From an uncultured bacterium (GTDB lineage Bacteria > Bacteroidota > Bacteroidia > Bacteroidales > Bacteroidaceae), in contig CAJMQU010000027.1 in the NCBI GenBank assembly GCA_905215555.1, positions 1 to 60,417 of the forward strand: a DNA stretch of 60,417 bases, given 5' to 3'. The first letter of the stretch is position 1; each line of letters starts with the position of its first letter. Shown piece after piece: positions 1-7,721 of the stretch. The notes beneath the pieces were generated by a model that was not told the origin of the DNA, made no database searches, and was given only the letters and a program-made list of their open reading frames with translations. The translations under genes were made by a program, and so were the position numbers.

Positions 1-53
1 TAACACTACAGATTCTGGTCCTGTCATTCCTGGTTCGAATCCAGGTAGCCCAA
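1..53 (+). tRNA. tRNA-Gln (CTG), 3' part only
   Basis: The window opens inside a tRNA. The T arm is clear (stem cctgg/ccagg at 29-33 and 41-45 around loop ttcgaat), followed by the 3' acceptor strand tagccca. Upstream, ACAGA and CCTGT can form an anticodon stem around the loop TTCTGGT, giving anticodon CTG (glutamine) with one A-C mismatch at the loop-closing pair. No CCA is encoded. The D arm and 5' acceptor strand lie before the window. The amino-acid call rests on this folding and on general resemblance to Bacteroides tRNA-Gln. Confidence 0.75.
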
Positions 54-76
54 CTATCTTACGCTTATTTAAGTCA

Positions 77-111
77 AAAACCCACTAAAATCGCAAGTTT
101 TAGTGGGTTTT
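77..111 (+). terminator. Intrinsic terminator after tRNA
   Basis: A 13-bp perfect stem (aaacccactaaaa at 78-90 with its complement at 98-110) encloses a 7-nt loop and ends in T residues. It lies directly downstream of the tRNA, and its A/T flanks could let it work in both directions. Confidence 0.85.
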
Positions 112-156
112 ATGTTTTATCCAAGTGATTTTAATATCTGATACAATGTGAAGCTT

Positions 157-783
157 ATGAAAGGAATTATTCGTTTTCTGTTAGTGCTGCTTATCCTGCT
201 TACCGGATTAGGGGAGGTGCTTTGTGCGAAGTGCGGTGACACCATATTGGTGAGCCTTACTACACAGCAGCGGTTAAAGGTGAAAGCGTGCGAAGCGAAA
301 GCATATTGTGTTAGTAAAGGCTTCAATACGAATTTTTGTTTTTTGGTTGATTTCAGCATACATTCCGGTAAGAGGCGTTTCTTTGTCTGGGATCTTAAGG
401 GTGACTCTATTAAATATGCGAGTCTTTGCGCACATGGTTATGGAAAAGACGGTACTCCTTCTAAACCTGTCTTCAGTAATGTGCCGGGAAGTCTATGTTC
501 TTCTTTAGGAAAATATAAAATCGGTATCCGCGCTTATAGCAAGTGGGGAATCAATGTTCATTATAAATTGCACGGACTGGAACCAACCAATGATAATGCC
601 TTTAAACGTATTGTTGTGCTACATTCGTATACCCCTTTGCCTGCAGCGGAGATTTATCCTTTACATCTGCCGTTGGGGATGAGTCAGGGGTGTCCGGTGA
701 TTTGTAATGAAACGATGCGGCAAGTTGATGCTTTGCTGAAGGCTGAAACTAAGTCTGTATTATTATGGATTTATAATGAGTAA
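157..783 (+). CDS. Exported murein L,D-transpeptidase catalytic domain protein (YkuD_2 type)
   Basis: A secreted protein of about 208 residues with an N-terminal hydrophobic signal segment (IIRFLLVLLILLTGLGEVLCA). The rest fits the L,D-transpeptidase catalytic family 2: HGYGKDG near residues 92-98, His156 in VVLHSY, and a C-terminal SQGCPVI with Cys179 as the expected nucleophile. Such enzymes form or edit 3-3 crosslinks in peptidoglycan in the periplasm. That this protein does so is inferred from family membership. I chose ATG at 157; an in-frame GTG at 148 is also possible. It stands alone between the tRNA terminator and the next gene. Confidence 0.8.
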   Translation: MKGIIRFLLVLLILLTGLGEVLCAKCGDTILVSLTTQQRLKVKACEAKAYCVSKGFNTNFCFLVDFSIHSGKRRFFVWDLKGDSIKYASLCAHGYGKDGTPSKPVFSNVPGSLCSSLGKYKIGIRAYSKWGINVHYKLHGLEPTNDNAFKRIVVLHSYTPLPAAEIYPLHLPLGMSQGCPVICNETMRQVDALLKAETKSVLLWIYNE

Positions 784-799
784 TTATATTCCTATTCAG

Positions 800-807
800 T
801 AATTTTG
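800..807 (+). promoter_or_regulatory. Candidate -7 box for the AICAR transformylase gene
   Basis: TAATTTTG fits the Bacteroides -7 consensus TAnnTTTG, 29 nt before the ATG at 837. No clear -33 TTTG is seen, so support is moderate. Confidence 0.45.
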
Positions 808-836
808 TAGCAATTCTATTCAAAATAATTAAAACT

Positions 837-2015
837 ATGGCAAAAGAGTTAGAACTCAAGTATGGCTGTAACCCTAATCAGAAGCCGGCCCGCATTTTTA
901 TGCAGGAGGGGGAACTGCCTATCGAAGTCCTGAACGGACGTCCGGGATATATCAATTTTATGGATGCCTTGAACGGATGGCAGTTAGTGAAAGAACTGAA
1001 AGAGGCTACCGGTATGCCGGCAGCTACTTCATTCAAGCATGTCAGTCCGGCCGGTGCAGCTATCGGTCTTGAACTGGACGAGACAATGAAGAAGATTTAT
1101 TTTGCGGATGACCTGCCGCTTTCTCCGTTGGCTAATGCCTATGTACGTGCCCGTGGGGCCGATCGTATGTCGTCATATGGTGATTTTATCGCTTTGAGTG
1201 ATGTGTGCGACGAGGCAACCGCCCGTTTCATCAATCGTGAAGTGTCGGATGGGGTCATTGCTCCGGGGTATACTGAAGAGGCGCTCGAAATTCTGAAGAA
1301 TAAGCGTAAAGGTACCTATAATGTAATTCAGGTTGATCCGAGCTACAAACCTGCTCCGATTGAACGCAAAGAAGTATTTGGAATTACTTTTGAGCAAGGA
1401 CGTAATGAGATTAAGTTGAATAACGATGAACTGTTTGCGAATATTCCCACTCAAAACAAGAACTTCCCGGATGCTGCAAAACGTGATTTGATGATAGCAC
1501 TGATTACTCTGAAGTATACGCAGTCAAACTCCGTTTGTTATGTGAAGGACGGACAGGCTATCGGCATCGGGGCAGGGCAGCAGAGCCGTATTCATTGTAC
1601 CCGTCTGGCAGGAAATAAGGCGGATATTTGGTATCTGCGCCAGCATCCGAAAGTGTTGAACTTGCCGTGGATCGAAAAAATCCGTCGTGCTGACCGTGAT
1701 AATACGATTGATATTTACATCAGTGATGATCATGAGGATGTATTGGCTGACGGTGTTTGGCAACAGTTCTTTACTGAGAAGCCGGAAGTGCTGACCCGTG
1801 AAGAAAAGCGCGCATGGCTGGATACGCTGAAAGGTGTTTCTTTGGGTTCAGATGCTTTTTTCCCGTTTGGAGATAATATTGAGCGCGCGCATAAGACAGG
1901 TGTGGATTATATTGCCCAGGCAGGAGGCTCCGTACGTGATGACAATGTTATCGAAACTTGTGATAAATATGGCATTGCTATGGCGTTTACGGGTATTCGC
2001 CTGTTCCACCATTAA
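837..2015 (+). CDS. Stand-alone phosphoribosylaminoimidazolecarboxamide (AICAR) formyltransferase
   Basis: 392 residues covering only the AICAR transformylase half of the bifunctional purine enzyme PurH (usually about 510 residues). The family signature SFKHVSPAGAA supplies the catalytic Lys67-His68 pair, and YTQSNSVCYV and GAGQQSR are further conserved family segments. The enzyme formylates AICAR to FAICAR in the penultimate step of IMP synthesis in the cytoplasm. The N-terminal IMP cyclohydrolase (MGS-like) domain is absent and the protein begins cleanly at the transformylase fold, so this is a natural stand-alone form, not a truncation. Cyclohydrolase activity must come from another gene outside the window. 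It is monocistronic, ending at a strong terminator. Confidence 0.9.
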   Translation: MAKELELKYGCNPNQKPARIFMQEGELPIEVLNGRPGYINFMDALNGWQLVKELKEATGMPAATSFKHVSPAGAAIGLELDETMKKIYFADDLPLSPLANAYVRARGADRMSSYGDFIALSDVCDEATARFINREVSDGVIAPGYTEEALEILKNKRKGTYNVIQVDPSYKPAPIERKEVFGITFEQGRNEIKLNNDELFANIPTQNKNFPDAAKRDLMIALITLKYTQSNSVCYVKDGQAIGIGAGQQSRIHCTRLAGNKADIWYLRQHPKVLNLPWIEKIRRADRDNTIDIYISDDHEDVLADGVWQQFFTEKPEVLTREEKRAWLDTLKGVSLGSDAFFPFGDNIERAHKTGVDYIAQAGGSVRDDNVIETCDKYGIAMAFTGIRLFHH

Positions 2016-2030
2016 AAAATAGGAAACAAT

Positions 2031-2071
2031 AAAAAAGCTGTCTCACGATTTATCCGGAGACAGCTTTTTTT
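2031..2071. terminator. Bidirectional intrinsic terminator
   Basis: A perfect 14-bp stem (aaaaaagctgtctc at 2031-2044 and its complement at 2057-2070) around a 12-nt loop. T tracts appear on both strands, and it sits between convergent genes (AICAR transformylase rightward, DUF349 protein leftward). Confidence 0.9.
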
Positions 2072-2134
2072 ATACCTTTTTTCAGTAAACTTTATGTTTG
2101 AAAAGCAAACAGTTTATTTCTGTTTCTATCAAAT

Positions 2135-3991
2135 TTATTCGGCGCTGCGAATGGATTCGTCGATAACCTTAATCTTCTGTTTAACCAATTCGATGTCAGC
2201 TTTCAGTTTTTCAACTTTACGATTCAATTCTGTCAGCAGGCTGTTACCTTTCTTAGAAGAAGTAGTCAGGAAGCCAAGGTTGTTTTCATACGTCTGCAAC
2301 TCGTTTCTCATGGCATCTGCCGCGCGAACCAGTTTCTCGCGTTCACGGTAAAGAGCCTGCGGACTGCCTTCCTGGATGTTGCTGATGTTCGATTTGAAGT
2401 TGCTCAATTTTTTGTTGGCTGCGCTGATGTTGAAGTGGTCGAACAGTTTATCCACTTGTCCGTGATATTGCTTGTACAGACGGTCTTTCTCTTTGAAAGG
2501 TACATGACCGATGTTGTTCCATTCTTTCATCAGTTCGCGTACTAACTGGGTAGCCTCGTCAGTATCCATGTTTTCATCGATGGCAGTAAGCTTTTCGATG
2601 ATTTCTTTCTTCTTGTTCAGGTTTTCAACTTCAACGGAACGTTGGGAGGAAGTTGCCTTATTTTTCTGTTCGAAGAAGTAGTCGCAAGCGGAAATGAAAC
2701 GTTTCCATATTGCATCGGAATATTTTTTTGCTACCGGACCGATAGTTTTCCATTCTTTTTGAAGTTTGGTGAGTTCGTCAGCTGTTGCTTTCCAGTCGGT
2801 GCTGTCTTTCAAAGCTTCGGCCTTTTCGCAAAGTGCACGTTTCTTGTCCAGGTTGACATTCATTCCCTCTTTCAGGGATTTGAAGAATTCACCTTTCTTG
2901 CGGAAGAACTCGTCACAAGCCTTACGGAAACGTTCGAATATCTTCACGTTCATCTTTTGTGGTGCAAAACCTATGGTCTTCCATTTGTTTTGCAGGGCGA
3001 TGATTTCCTGAGTTTTATTGTCCCAGGCAGCGAAGTTAGTCAGTTCGTTGTAGTCGATGGCCTCGATGATTTCGCAAATCACTGTTTTCTGGTCGAGATT
3101 GTGTTGCTCTACTTCTTTCAGTGATTCAAAATGTTGCTGGTGACGGCGATTTACGGCGGTGGAGGCTGCTTTAAAGCGGTTCCATACCTCGTCACGCAAT
3201 TCTTTGGCTACCGGACCCGTATCACGGAATTCCTGGTGTAACTTCTGCAACTGGTGGAAAGCCGATACTACATCCTGTTCATCTGCCAATTTTTCGGCAG
3301 CCTCGCAAAGATGAGTCTTTATTTCCAGATTTTTCTTGAAGTCATATTCACGGAATTCATTGTTCAGCTTCAGTAAATCATAGAATTTCTCCACATAGAG
3401 TTGATAGCTCTTCCAAAGCTCATTGATTTTAGCCTGCGGAATAAGTTTCACTTCATTCCATTGCTGTTGCAGTTTCTTGAATTCGGTGTAGGATTTGTTG
3501 GCATCGTCGGGCGACTCTACCAGTTCTTTCAGTTCCTCAATTATGGAAAGCTTGATTTGCAGGTTCAGCTCTTTCTGTTGTTCTTGTTCGGCTGACAATG
3601 CGCTTCTCTTTTCTTTAATGACGGACATGGTATTCTTGAACTCCTCTTCCACAGTATCCACTGTCGGAACGAAATTCTCTGCTGCTCCCCCGTTTTCAAT
3701 GAAAAGCTTTTTGGCCGCTTCCTGCTCGGCATTGTGCAGCTTGTAGAAAGCTTGTTTCAAGCTGTCTATTTCTTGTTTACCGGCATTTTCCACTTCAGCG
3801 GAAATTTCTTTTAACTTGGCGAGGATTTCCTCCTTGCTTAGTTTCTGTGCGACTTCTACCGGCTTCTCTTCCTGCGTGGCTTCTTCAGCCGGAGTTTCCA
3901 TCAGAGCCGGTTCGGAAACCTCTGCTGCTTTCTTGTCTTCTTCTAATTCTGCCGCCTTTTCGGGGAGATTAGTGTCATGAGTGTCCATCAT
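2135..3991 (-). CDS. DUF349 domain repeat protein
   Basis: 618 residues, strongly charged and predicted almost entirely helical. After a Glu/Ala-rich, probably disordered N-terminus (about residues 1-60), the protein is built from successive DUF349-like units with repeated cores such as W-K-T-I-G and W-K-R-F-x-x-A-C-D-Y-F-F, roughly 70 residues apart. The C-terminus is coiled-coil-like. There is no signal peptide, so it is cytoplasmic. DUF349 proteins are widely conserved in Bacteroidetes; their function is not established and none is claimed here. It starts at ATG 3991 and is transcribed leftward, convergent with the preceding gene. Confidence 0.85.
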   Translation of the reverse strand: MMDTHDTNLPEKAAELEEDKKAAEVSEPALMETPAEEATQEEKPVEVAQKLSKEEILAKLKEISAEVENAGKQEIDSLKQAFYKLHNAEQEAAKKLFIENGGAAENFVPTVDTVEEEFKNTMSVIKEKRSALSAEQEQQKELNLQIKLSIIEELKELVESPDDANKSYTEFKKLQQQWNEVKLIPQAKINELWKSYQLYVEKFYDLLKLNNEFREYDFKKNLEIKTHLCEAAEKLADEQDVVSAFHQLQKLHQEFRDTGPVAKELRDEVWNRFKAASTAVNRRHQQHFESLKEVEQHNLDQKTVICEIIEAIDYNELTNFAAWDNKTQEIIALQNKWKTIGFAPQKMNVKIFERFRKACDEFFRKKGEFFKSLKEGMNVNLDKKRALCEKAEALKDSTDWKATADELTKLQKEWKTIGPVAKKYSDAIWKRFISACDYFFEQKNKATSSQRSVEVENLNKKKEIIEKLTAIDENMDTDEATQLVRELMKEWNNIGHVPFKEKDRLYKQYHGQVDKLFDHFNISAANKKLSNFKSNISNIQEGSPQALYREREKLVRAADAMRNELQTYENNLGFLTTSSKKGNSLLTELNRKVEKLKADIELVKQKIKVIDESIRSAE

Positions 3992-4107
3992 TGTAGATAC
4001 ATTTTAAGAAACGGTTTTACCCGTTCGGGTTACATTAGGTCACAAATTAATGAAATAAAACAATTACTTCATACTTTTTTCATCAGTTTTTTTTCATTTT
4101 TCTTCAT

Positions 4108-5454
4108 TTAGGCAAGTAGCACGGTTATTCCCATGTACAACATCATGCCTATAATGTCGTTAGTAATCGCTATAAACGGTCCGGTAGCGATGGCAGGGTC
4201 TACCTTCAACTTTTCCAATGTCATGGGCACCAGTGTGCCGAAGATGGATGCGAACATCACTACGGCGAACAGGCTGATGGAAACGGAATAGGTGACGGTG
4301 GCGGTGGCACCGAACCGGACAAAATTATAGATATATACTACTAAAGAAATGATAGTAGCGTTGATGAGGGCTACTACGGATTCTTTGGTGATTTGCTTGA
4401 AAATATCTTTGGCATCCAATGAATTGTTGGCAAGGCCTTGCACGATGATAGCCGAAGATTGTGTTCCGACGTTTCCACCCGTACCACCGATCAGCGGAAT
4501 ATAGAGTGCCATTTCGGGATGGGCGGCAAAGGTTGCGTCAAAGTTTCCCAGAATCATGGAGTTGCCTATACCACCCAGCATGCCGATGATGAGCCACGGC
4601 AGGCGTGCGCTGGTCTGGCGCATCACGTTATCGTCTGTTTCTACGTCTTGTGACAAACCGGATGCCAACTGATAGTCGCGTTCCGATTGCTCACGAACTT
4701 CATCCATGACGTCGTCTACGGTGATCTGTCCTACCAGTCGTCCGATGCTGTCGACGACGGGAACGGCCACAAGGTCATATTTCTCAATGGTCTGTACCAC
4801 ATCTTCAACGGGCGTATCTACGTGCACGGAAATCGGATCTTTCCGCATCACATGTTTCACTTTTGACACGGAAGGGGAGGTAATCATCTTCTTCAGCGGG
4901 AATACACCTTGCAGGCGGTTCTCGTCGTCGATGACATAGACGTAGTAGATTTCGTCCAACTGTTCAGCTTGCTGGCGCATCTCTTTCAGACATTCCGGCA
5001 TACTCCAGTTCTCGTTCACGACCACCATTTCCGTACCCATCAAGCCACCGGCGGTATCTTCGTCGTACTTCAACAGGTCTACGATGTCTCCTGCCTGCTC
5101 GATGTCTTCAATGTGGGAGAGGATTTCCTCCTGTTTCTCTTCATCCAACTCACGCATCAGATCTACGGCGTCGTCTGTGTCCATATAGTCCACAAAGCGC
5201 TTGGCGATAGTTTCTGACGGGAGTATCTCCAGGAATTCCTTACGGACGTCTTCGTCCATTTCCATCAATACATCTGCCGCTGTCTCATTGTCCAGCAAGC
5301 GATATACAAAACGGGCCTCTTCCGGACTCAGGTCGTTGCAGAGTTCGGCAATATCCGCAGGGTGCAGGTCTATAAGGAGCGATTTGACGTTTTCTGCGTC
5401 TTTCTGCTCAATGAGGTTTTTGACATTGTCAATGTAGGTTTCGTCCATCTCCAT
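4108..5454 (-). CDS. mgtE: MgtE-type magnesium transporter
   Basis: 448 residues with the standard MgtE layout. An acidic helical N domain (residues 1-130, with LHPADIAELCNDL and repeated LL-PSE-type units) is followed by paired CBS domains (about 130-250; MRKDPISVHV and LVGQITVDDVMDEV). A C-terminal pore domain has five hydrophobic segments (from about 280), including the conserved PLIGGTGGNVGTQSS stretch. MgtE is a Mg2+-gated Mg2+ channel in the inner membrane whose cytosolic domains close it when Mg2+ is high. It lies downstream of rsmA on the same strand with a gap of 33 bases, so co-transcription is likely. Confidence 0.92.
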   Translation of the reverse strand: MEMDETYIDNVKNLIEQKDAENVKSLLIDLHPADIAELCNDLSPEEARFVYRLLDNETAADVLMEMDEDVRKEFLEILPSETIAKRFVDYMDTDDAVDLMRELDEEKQEEILSHIEDIEQAGDIVDLLKYDEDTAGGLMGTEMVVVNENWSMPECLKEMRQQAEQLDEIYYVYVIDDENRLQGVFPLKKMITSPSVSKVKHVMRKDPISVHVDTPVEDVVQTIEKYDLVAVPVVDSIGRLVGQITVDDVMDEVREQSERDYQLASGLSQDVETDDNVMRQTSARLPWLIIGMLGGIGNSMILGNFDATFAAHPEMALYIPLIGGTGGNVGTQSSAIIVQGLANNSLDAKDIFKQITKESVVALINATIISLVVYIYNFVRFGATATVTYSVSISLFAVVMFASIFGTLVPMTLEKLKVDPAIATGPFIAITNDIIGMMLYMGITVLLA

Positions 5455-5487
5455 AATCTTCCTCCTCTTGATTAAAATGATGACTCA

Positions 5488-6303
5488 TCATTTATTTATT
5501 TCATCATTCTTTTCTCTAATCTCTTTTAACGCCTGTTCCACTTGGTTGGTCAAGTTGATAAACTCCTGTACGGACAGCTGTTCCGGCCTTTTGTTGAACA
5601 CGGCATCTTCCGTCAGCGGACAGTCTTTGCCGAGTATCGGCTTTATCGAGTTTCGCAGCGTCTTGCGTCGTTGGTTGAAAGTGGTTTTTACTACTTGCTT
5701 GAACAGCTTTTCGTCACAGCCCAGGTCTTTAGTCTCGTTTCGTGTCATGCGGATGACGGCACTCTTTACCTTTGGCGGTGGGTTAAACACATGTTCGTGC
5801 ACAGTGAAAAGATATTCCACGCGATACCATGCTTGTATCAGTATGCTTAGAATACCATATGTCTTGCTACCGGGACCGGCAGCGATACGTTCAGCTACTT
5901 CCTTCTGTATCATGCCGGTGCAGCAAGGTATCAGTTCTTTGTTATCCAGCATCTTGAAAAAAATCTGGCTGGATATGTTATAAGGGTAGTTTCCTGTCAG
6001 CACAAACGGCTGTCCACCGAACAAGCGTTGCAGGTTCATTTTCAGAAAATCGTCTTCGATGATGTTGTCTTCCAATGACGGATATTCTTCGCGCAGATAG
6101 GCTACGGATTCATAATCCAGTTCCACTACCTTTACCGGACGTTCTTTCTTTACCAGAAACTGGGTTAATACACCCATACCCGGACCTACTTCCAATATAG
6201 GGAGTCCGGGACATGCGTCTACGGTGTCGGCTATGTCCTGTGCCACTTTCAGGTCTTTCAGGAAGTGTTGGCCGAGAAACTTTTTAGGCTTTACTAATCT
6301 CAT
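5488..6303 (-). CDS. rsmA: 16S rRNA (adenine1518-N6/adenine1519-N6)-dimethyltransferase
   Basis: 271 residues, typical for RsmA/KsgA. The N-terminal KKFLGQHFL motif, the SAM-binding EVGPGMGVLTQFL and the catalytic NYPYNIS (family N-L/I/Y-P-Y) are all present, followed by the small helical C-terminal domain with FNQRRKTLRNS. It dimethylates two adjacent adenines in helix 45 of 16S rRNA during late 30S assembly. It is divergent from the UPF0104 gene, with the 79-bp promoter repeats between them, and is the first gene of a probable rsmA-mgtE unit. Confidence 0.95.
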   Translation of the reverse strand: MRLVKPKKFLGQHFLKDLKVAQDIADTVDACPGLPILEVGPGMGVLTQFLVKKERPVKVVELDYESVAYLREEYPSLEDNIIEDDFLKMNLQRLFGGQPFVLTGNYPYNISSQIFFKMLDNKELIPCCTGMIQKEVAERIAAGPGSKTYGILSILIQAWYRVEYLFTVHEHVFNPPPKVKSAVIRMTRNETKDLGCDEKLFKQVVKTTFNQRRKTLRNSIKPILGKDCPLTEDAVFNKRPEQLSVQEFINLTNQVEQALKEIREKNDEINK

Positions 6304-6397
6304 TTATCAACTGAATCGTTACTTTTGAACAATCTTTGCACTATCTTTGCTCCGCGAAGACAGGCTGCACCTCGGCATTAAAAATAAGCAAGCTTCT

Positions 6398-6428
6398 TTT
6401 GTACTACCCTCGGTTTGCACTATCTTTG
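6398..6428 (+). promoter_or_regulatory. Predicted promoter 1 (in 79-bp repeat)
   Basis: -33 TTTG (6398-6401), a 19-nt spacer and -7 TATCTTTG (6421-6428). This matches the Bacteroides consensus TTTG-N19 to 21-TAnnTTTG exactly. Confidence 0.7.
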
Positions 6429-6476
6429 CTTCGCGAAGATAGGCTGCACCTCGGCATTAAAAATAAGCAAGCTTCT

Positions 6477-6507
6477 TTTGTACTGCTCTCGGTTTGCACT
6501 ATCTTTG
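6477..6507 (+). promoter_or_regulatory. Predicted promoter 2 (in 79-bp repeat)
   Basis: An exact second copy of the promoter: TTTG at 6477-6480, a 19-nt spacer, TATCTTTG at 6500-6507. It is the nearest promoter to the UPF0104 gene; the predicted start of transcription is about 20 nt before ATG 6533, leaving a very short leader. Confidence 0.75.
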
Positions 6508-6532
6508 CAGCTCGCAAAGGTAATCCTTTTCG

Positions 6533-7546
6533 ATGAAGAATAACGAATTCTGCATGAATAAACTATTAAAAAAGACACTGAAAATCCTTTTGCCGCTCGC
6601 TTTGGGCGGTTTTATTCTTTATTGGGTGTATCGGGATTTTGACTTTACACGTGCCAAGGAAGTGCTTTTGCATGGCACTAATTGGGGGTGGATGTTGTTT
6701 TCATTGTTTTTTGGTGTAATGAGCCACGTGTTCCGTGGTTGGCGCTGGAAGCAAACGCTTGCGCCATTGGGTGCCTATCCGAAAACGGGTGATTGCGTGG
6801 ATGCCATCTTTGTTTCTTATGCCGCTAATCTTGTTTTGCCTCGTGTGGGTGAAGTTTCCCGCTGTGGGGTGCTTGCCAAATATGATGATGTGTCTTTTGC
6901 CAAATCGCTTGGTACGGTGGTGACGGAACGTTTGATAGATACGCTTACCATTCTTTTGATTACAGGAGTTACTTTTTTGATGCAGATGCCCGTTTTCCTG
7001 CGTTTTTTTGAAGAGACGGGGACAAAAATTCCTTCGTTGCTGCATTTGGTGACGTCTCCTTGGTTCTATGTTGTACTTTTCTGTGTGATAGGGGTATTGG
7101 TGTTGCTCTATTTCCTTTTGCGTATGCTTTCTTTCTTCGAGAAAGTGAAGGGGGTGGTGCTTAATGTGTGGGAAGGTGTGATGTCATTGAAGGGGGTGAA
7201 GAATATCCCGCTTTTCATTCTTTATACATTGCTTATCTGGATATGCTATTTCTATCACTTCTATATTACTTTCTATTGCTTTTCTTTTACCGGGCATCTT
7301 AGCTTTTTGGCCGGATTGGTTATGTTTGTAGGCGGAACCTTTGCGGTGATTGTTCCCACACCCAACGGGGCGGGATCCTGGCACTTTGCTGTCATCACTA
7401 TGATGATGTTATACGGTGTCAATGCTACCGATGCGGGAGTTTTTGCTTTGATTGTGCACGGTATACAGACATTACTGGTTATTGTGCTGGGGATTTATGG
7501 ATGGTTGCATCTTTCGCTGGTGAACCGTGTGAAGCAGAATTCATGA
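6533..7546 (+). CDS. Lysylphosphatidylglycerol synthase TM-region (UPF0104) family membrane protein
   Basis: 337 residues, with an alternative ATG at 6554 giving 330. About eight hydrophobic segments and the family marks GWRWKQ near the N-terminus, DAIFVSYAANLVLPRVGEVSRC in the middle and PTPNGAGSWHF near the C-terminus. It resembles the membrane (flippase-like) half of MprF but lacks the aminoacyl-transferase half, so lipid lysylation should not be inferred. A role in moving or accommodating lipids in the inner membrane is the family-level guess. It is driven by the tandem promoter repeats. Confidence 0.8.
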   Translation: MKNNEFCMNKLLKKTLKILLPLALGGFILYWVYRDFDFTRAKEVLLHGTNWGWMLFSLFFGVMSHVFRGWRWKQTLAPLGAYPKTGDCVDAIFVSYAANLVLPRVGEVSRCGVLAKYDDVSFAKSLGTVVTERLIDTLTILLITGVTFLMQMPVFLRFFEETGTKIPSLLHLVTSPWFYVVLFCVIGVLVLLYFLLRMLSFFEKVKGVVLNVWEGVMSLKGVKNIPLFILYTLLIWICYFYHFYITFYCFSFTGHLSFLAGLVMFVGGTFAVIVPTPNGAGSWHFAVITMMMLYGVNATDAGVFALIVHGIQTLLVIVLGIYGWLHLSLVNRVKQNS

Positions 7547-7691
7547 GCGGTAGTGTAAATTGAAAAAGAAGTTCAATTTATTTAAAAGTTGCATCTCTTT
7601 ATGATATAATGCCAGGATCACTATATCTCACCGCTTTTTGTACTAATACTAAAATCGTACCCGTTTATTGCATGGTTTAAGAATAAAAATG

Positions 7692-7699
7692 TATATTTG
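7692..7699 (+). promoter_or_regulatory. Candidate -7 box for pepD
   Basis: TATATTTG fits TAnnTTTG, 22 nt before the pepD ATG at 7722. ATTG at 7667-7670, 21 nt upstream, is a one-mismatch -33 box. Confidence 0.55.
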
Positions 7700-7721
7700 C
7701 GAAAACTAACTTTTAAACGTT

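Larger units (their letters stand above)
6335..6508 (+). repeat. 79-bp tandem repeat carrying promoters
   Basis: Two near-identical 79-bp units (starting at 6335 and 6414) and the start of a third (6493). Each has the order tttgcactatctttgc, a ttcgcgaa-like palindrome, aggctgcacctcggcatta and aaaataagcaagcttctttt. The unit boundary recreates a Bacteroides promoter each time. It lies in the divergent gap between rsmA and the UPF0104 gene. Confidence 0.9.
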
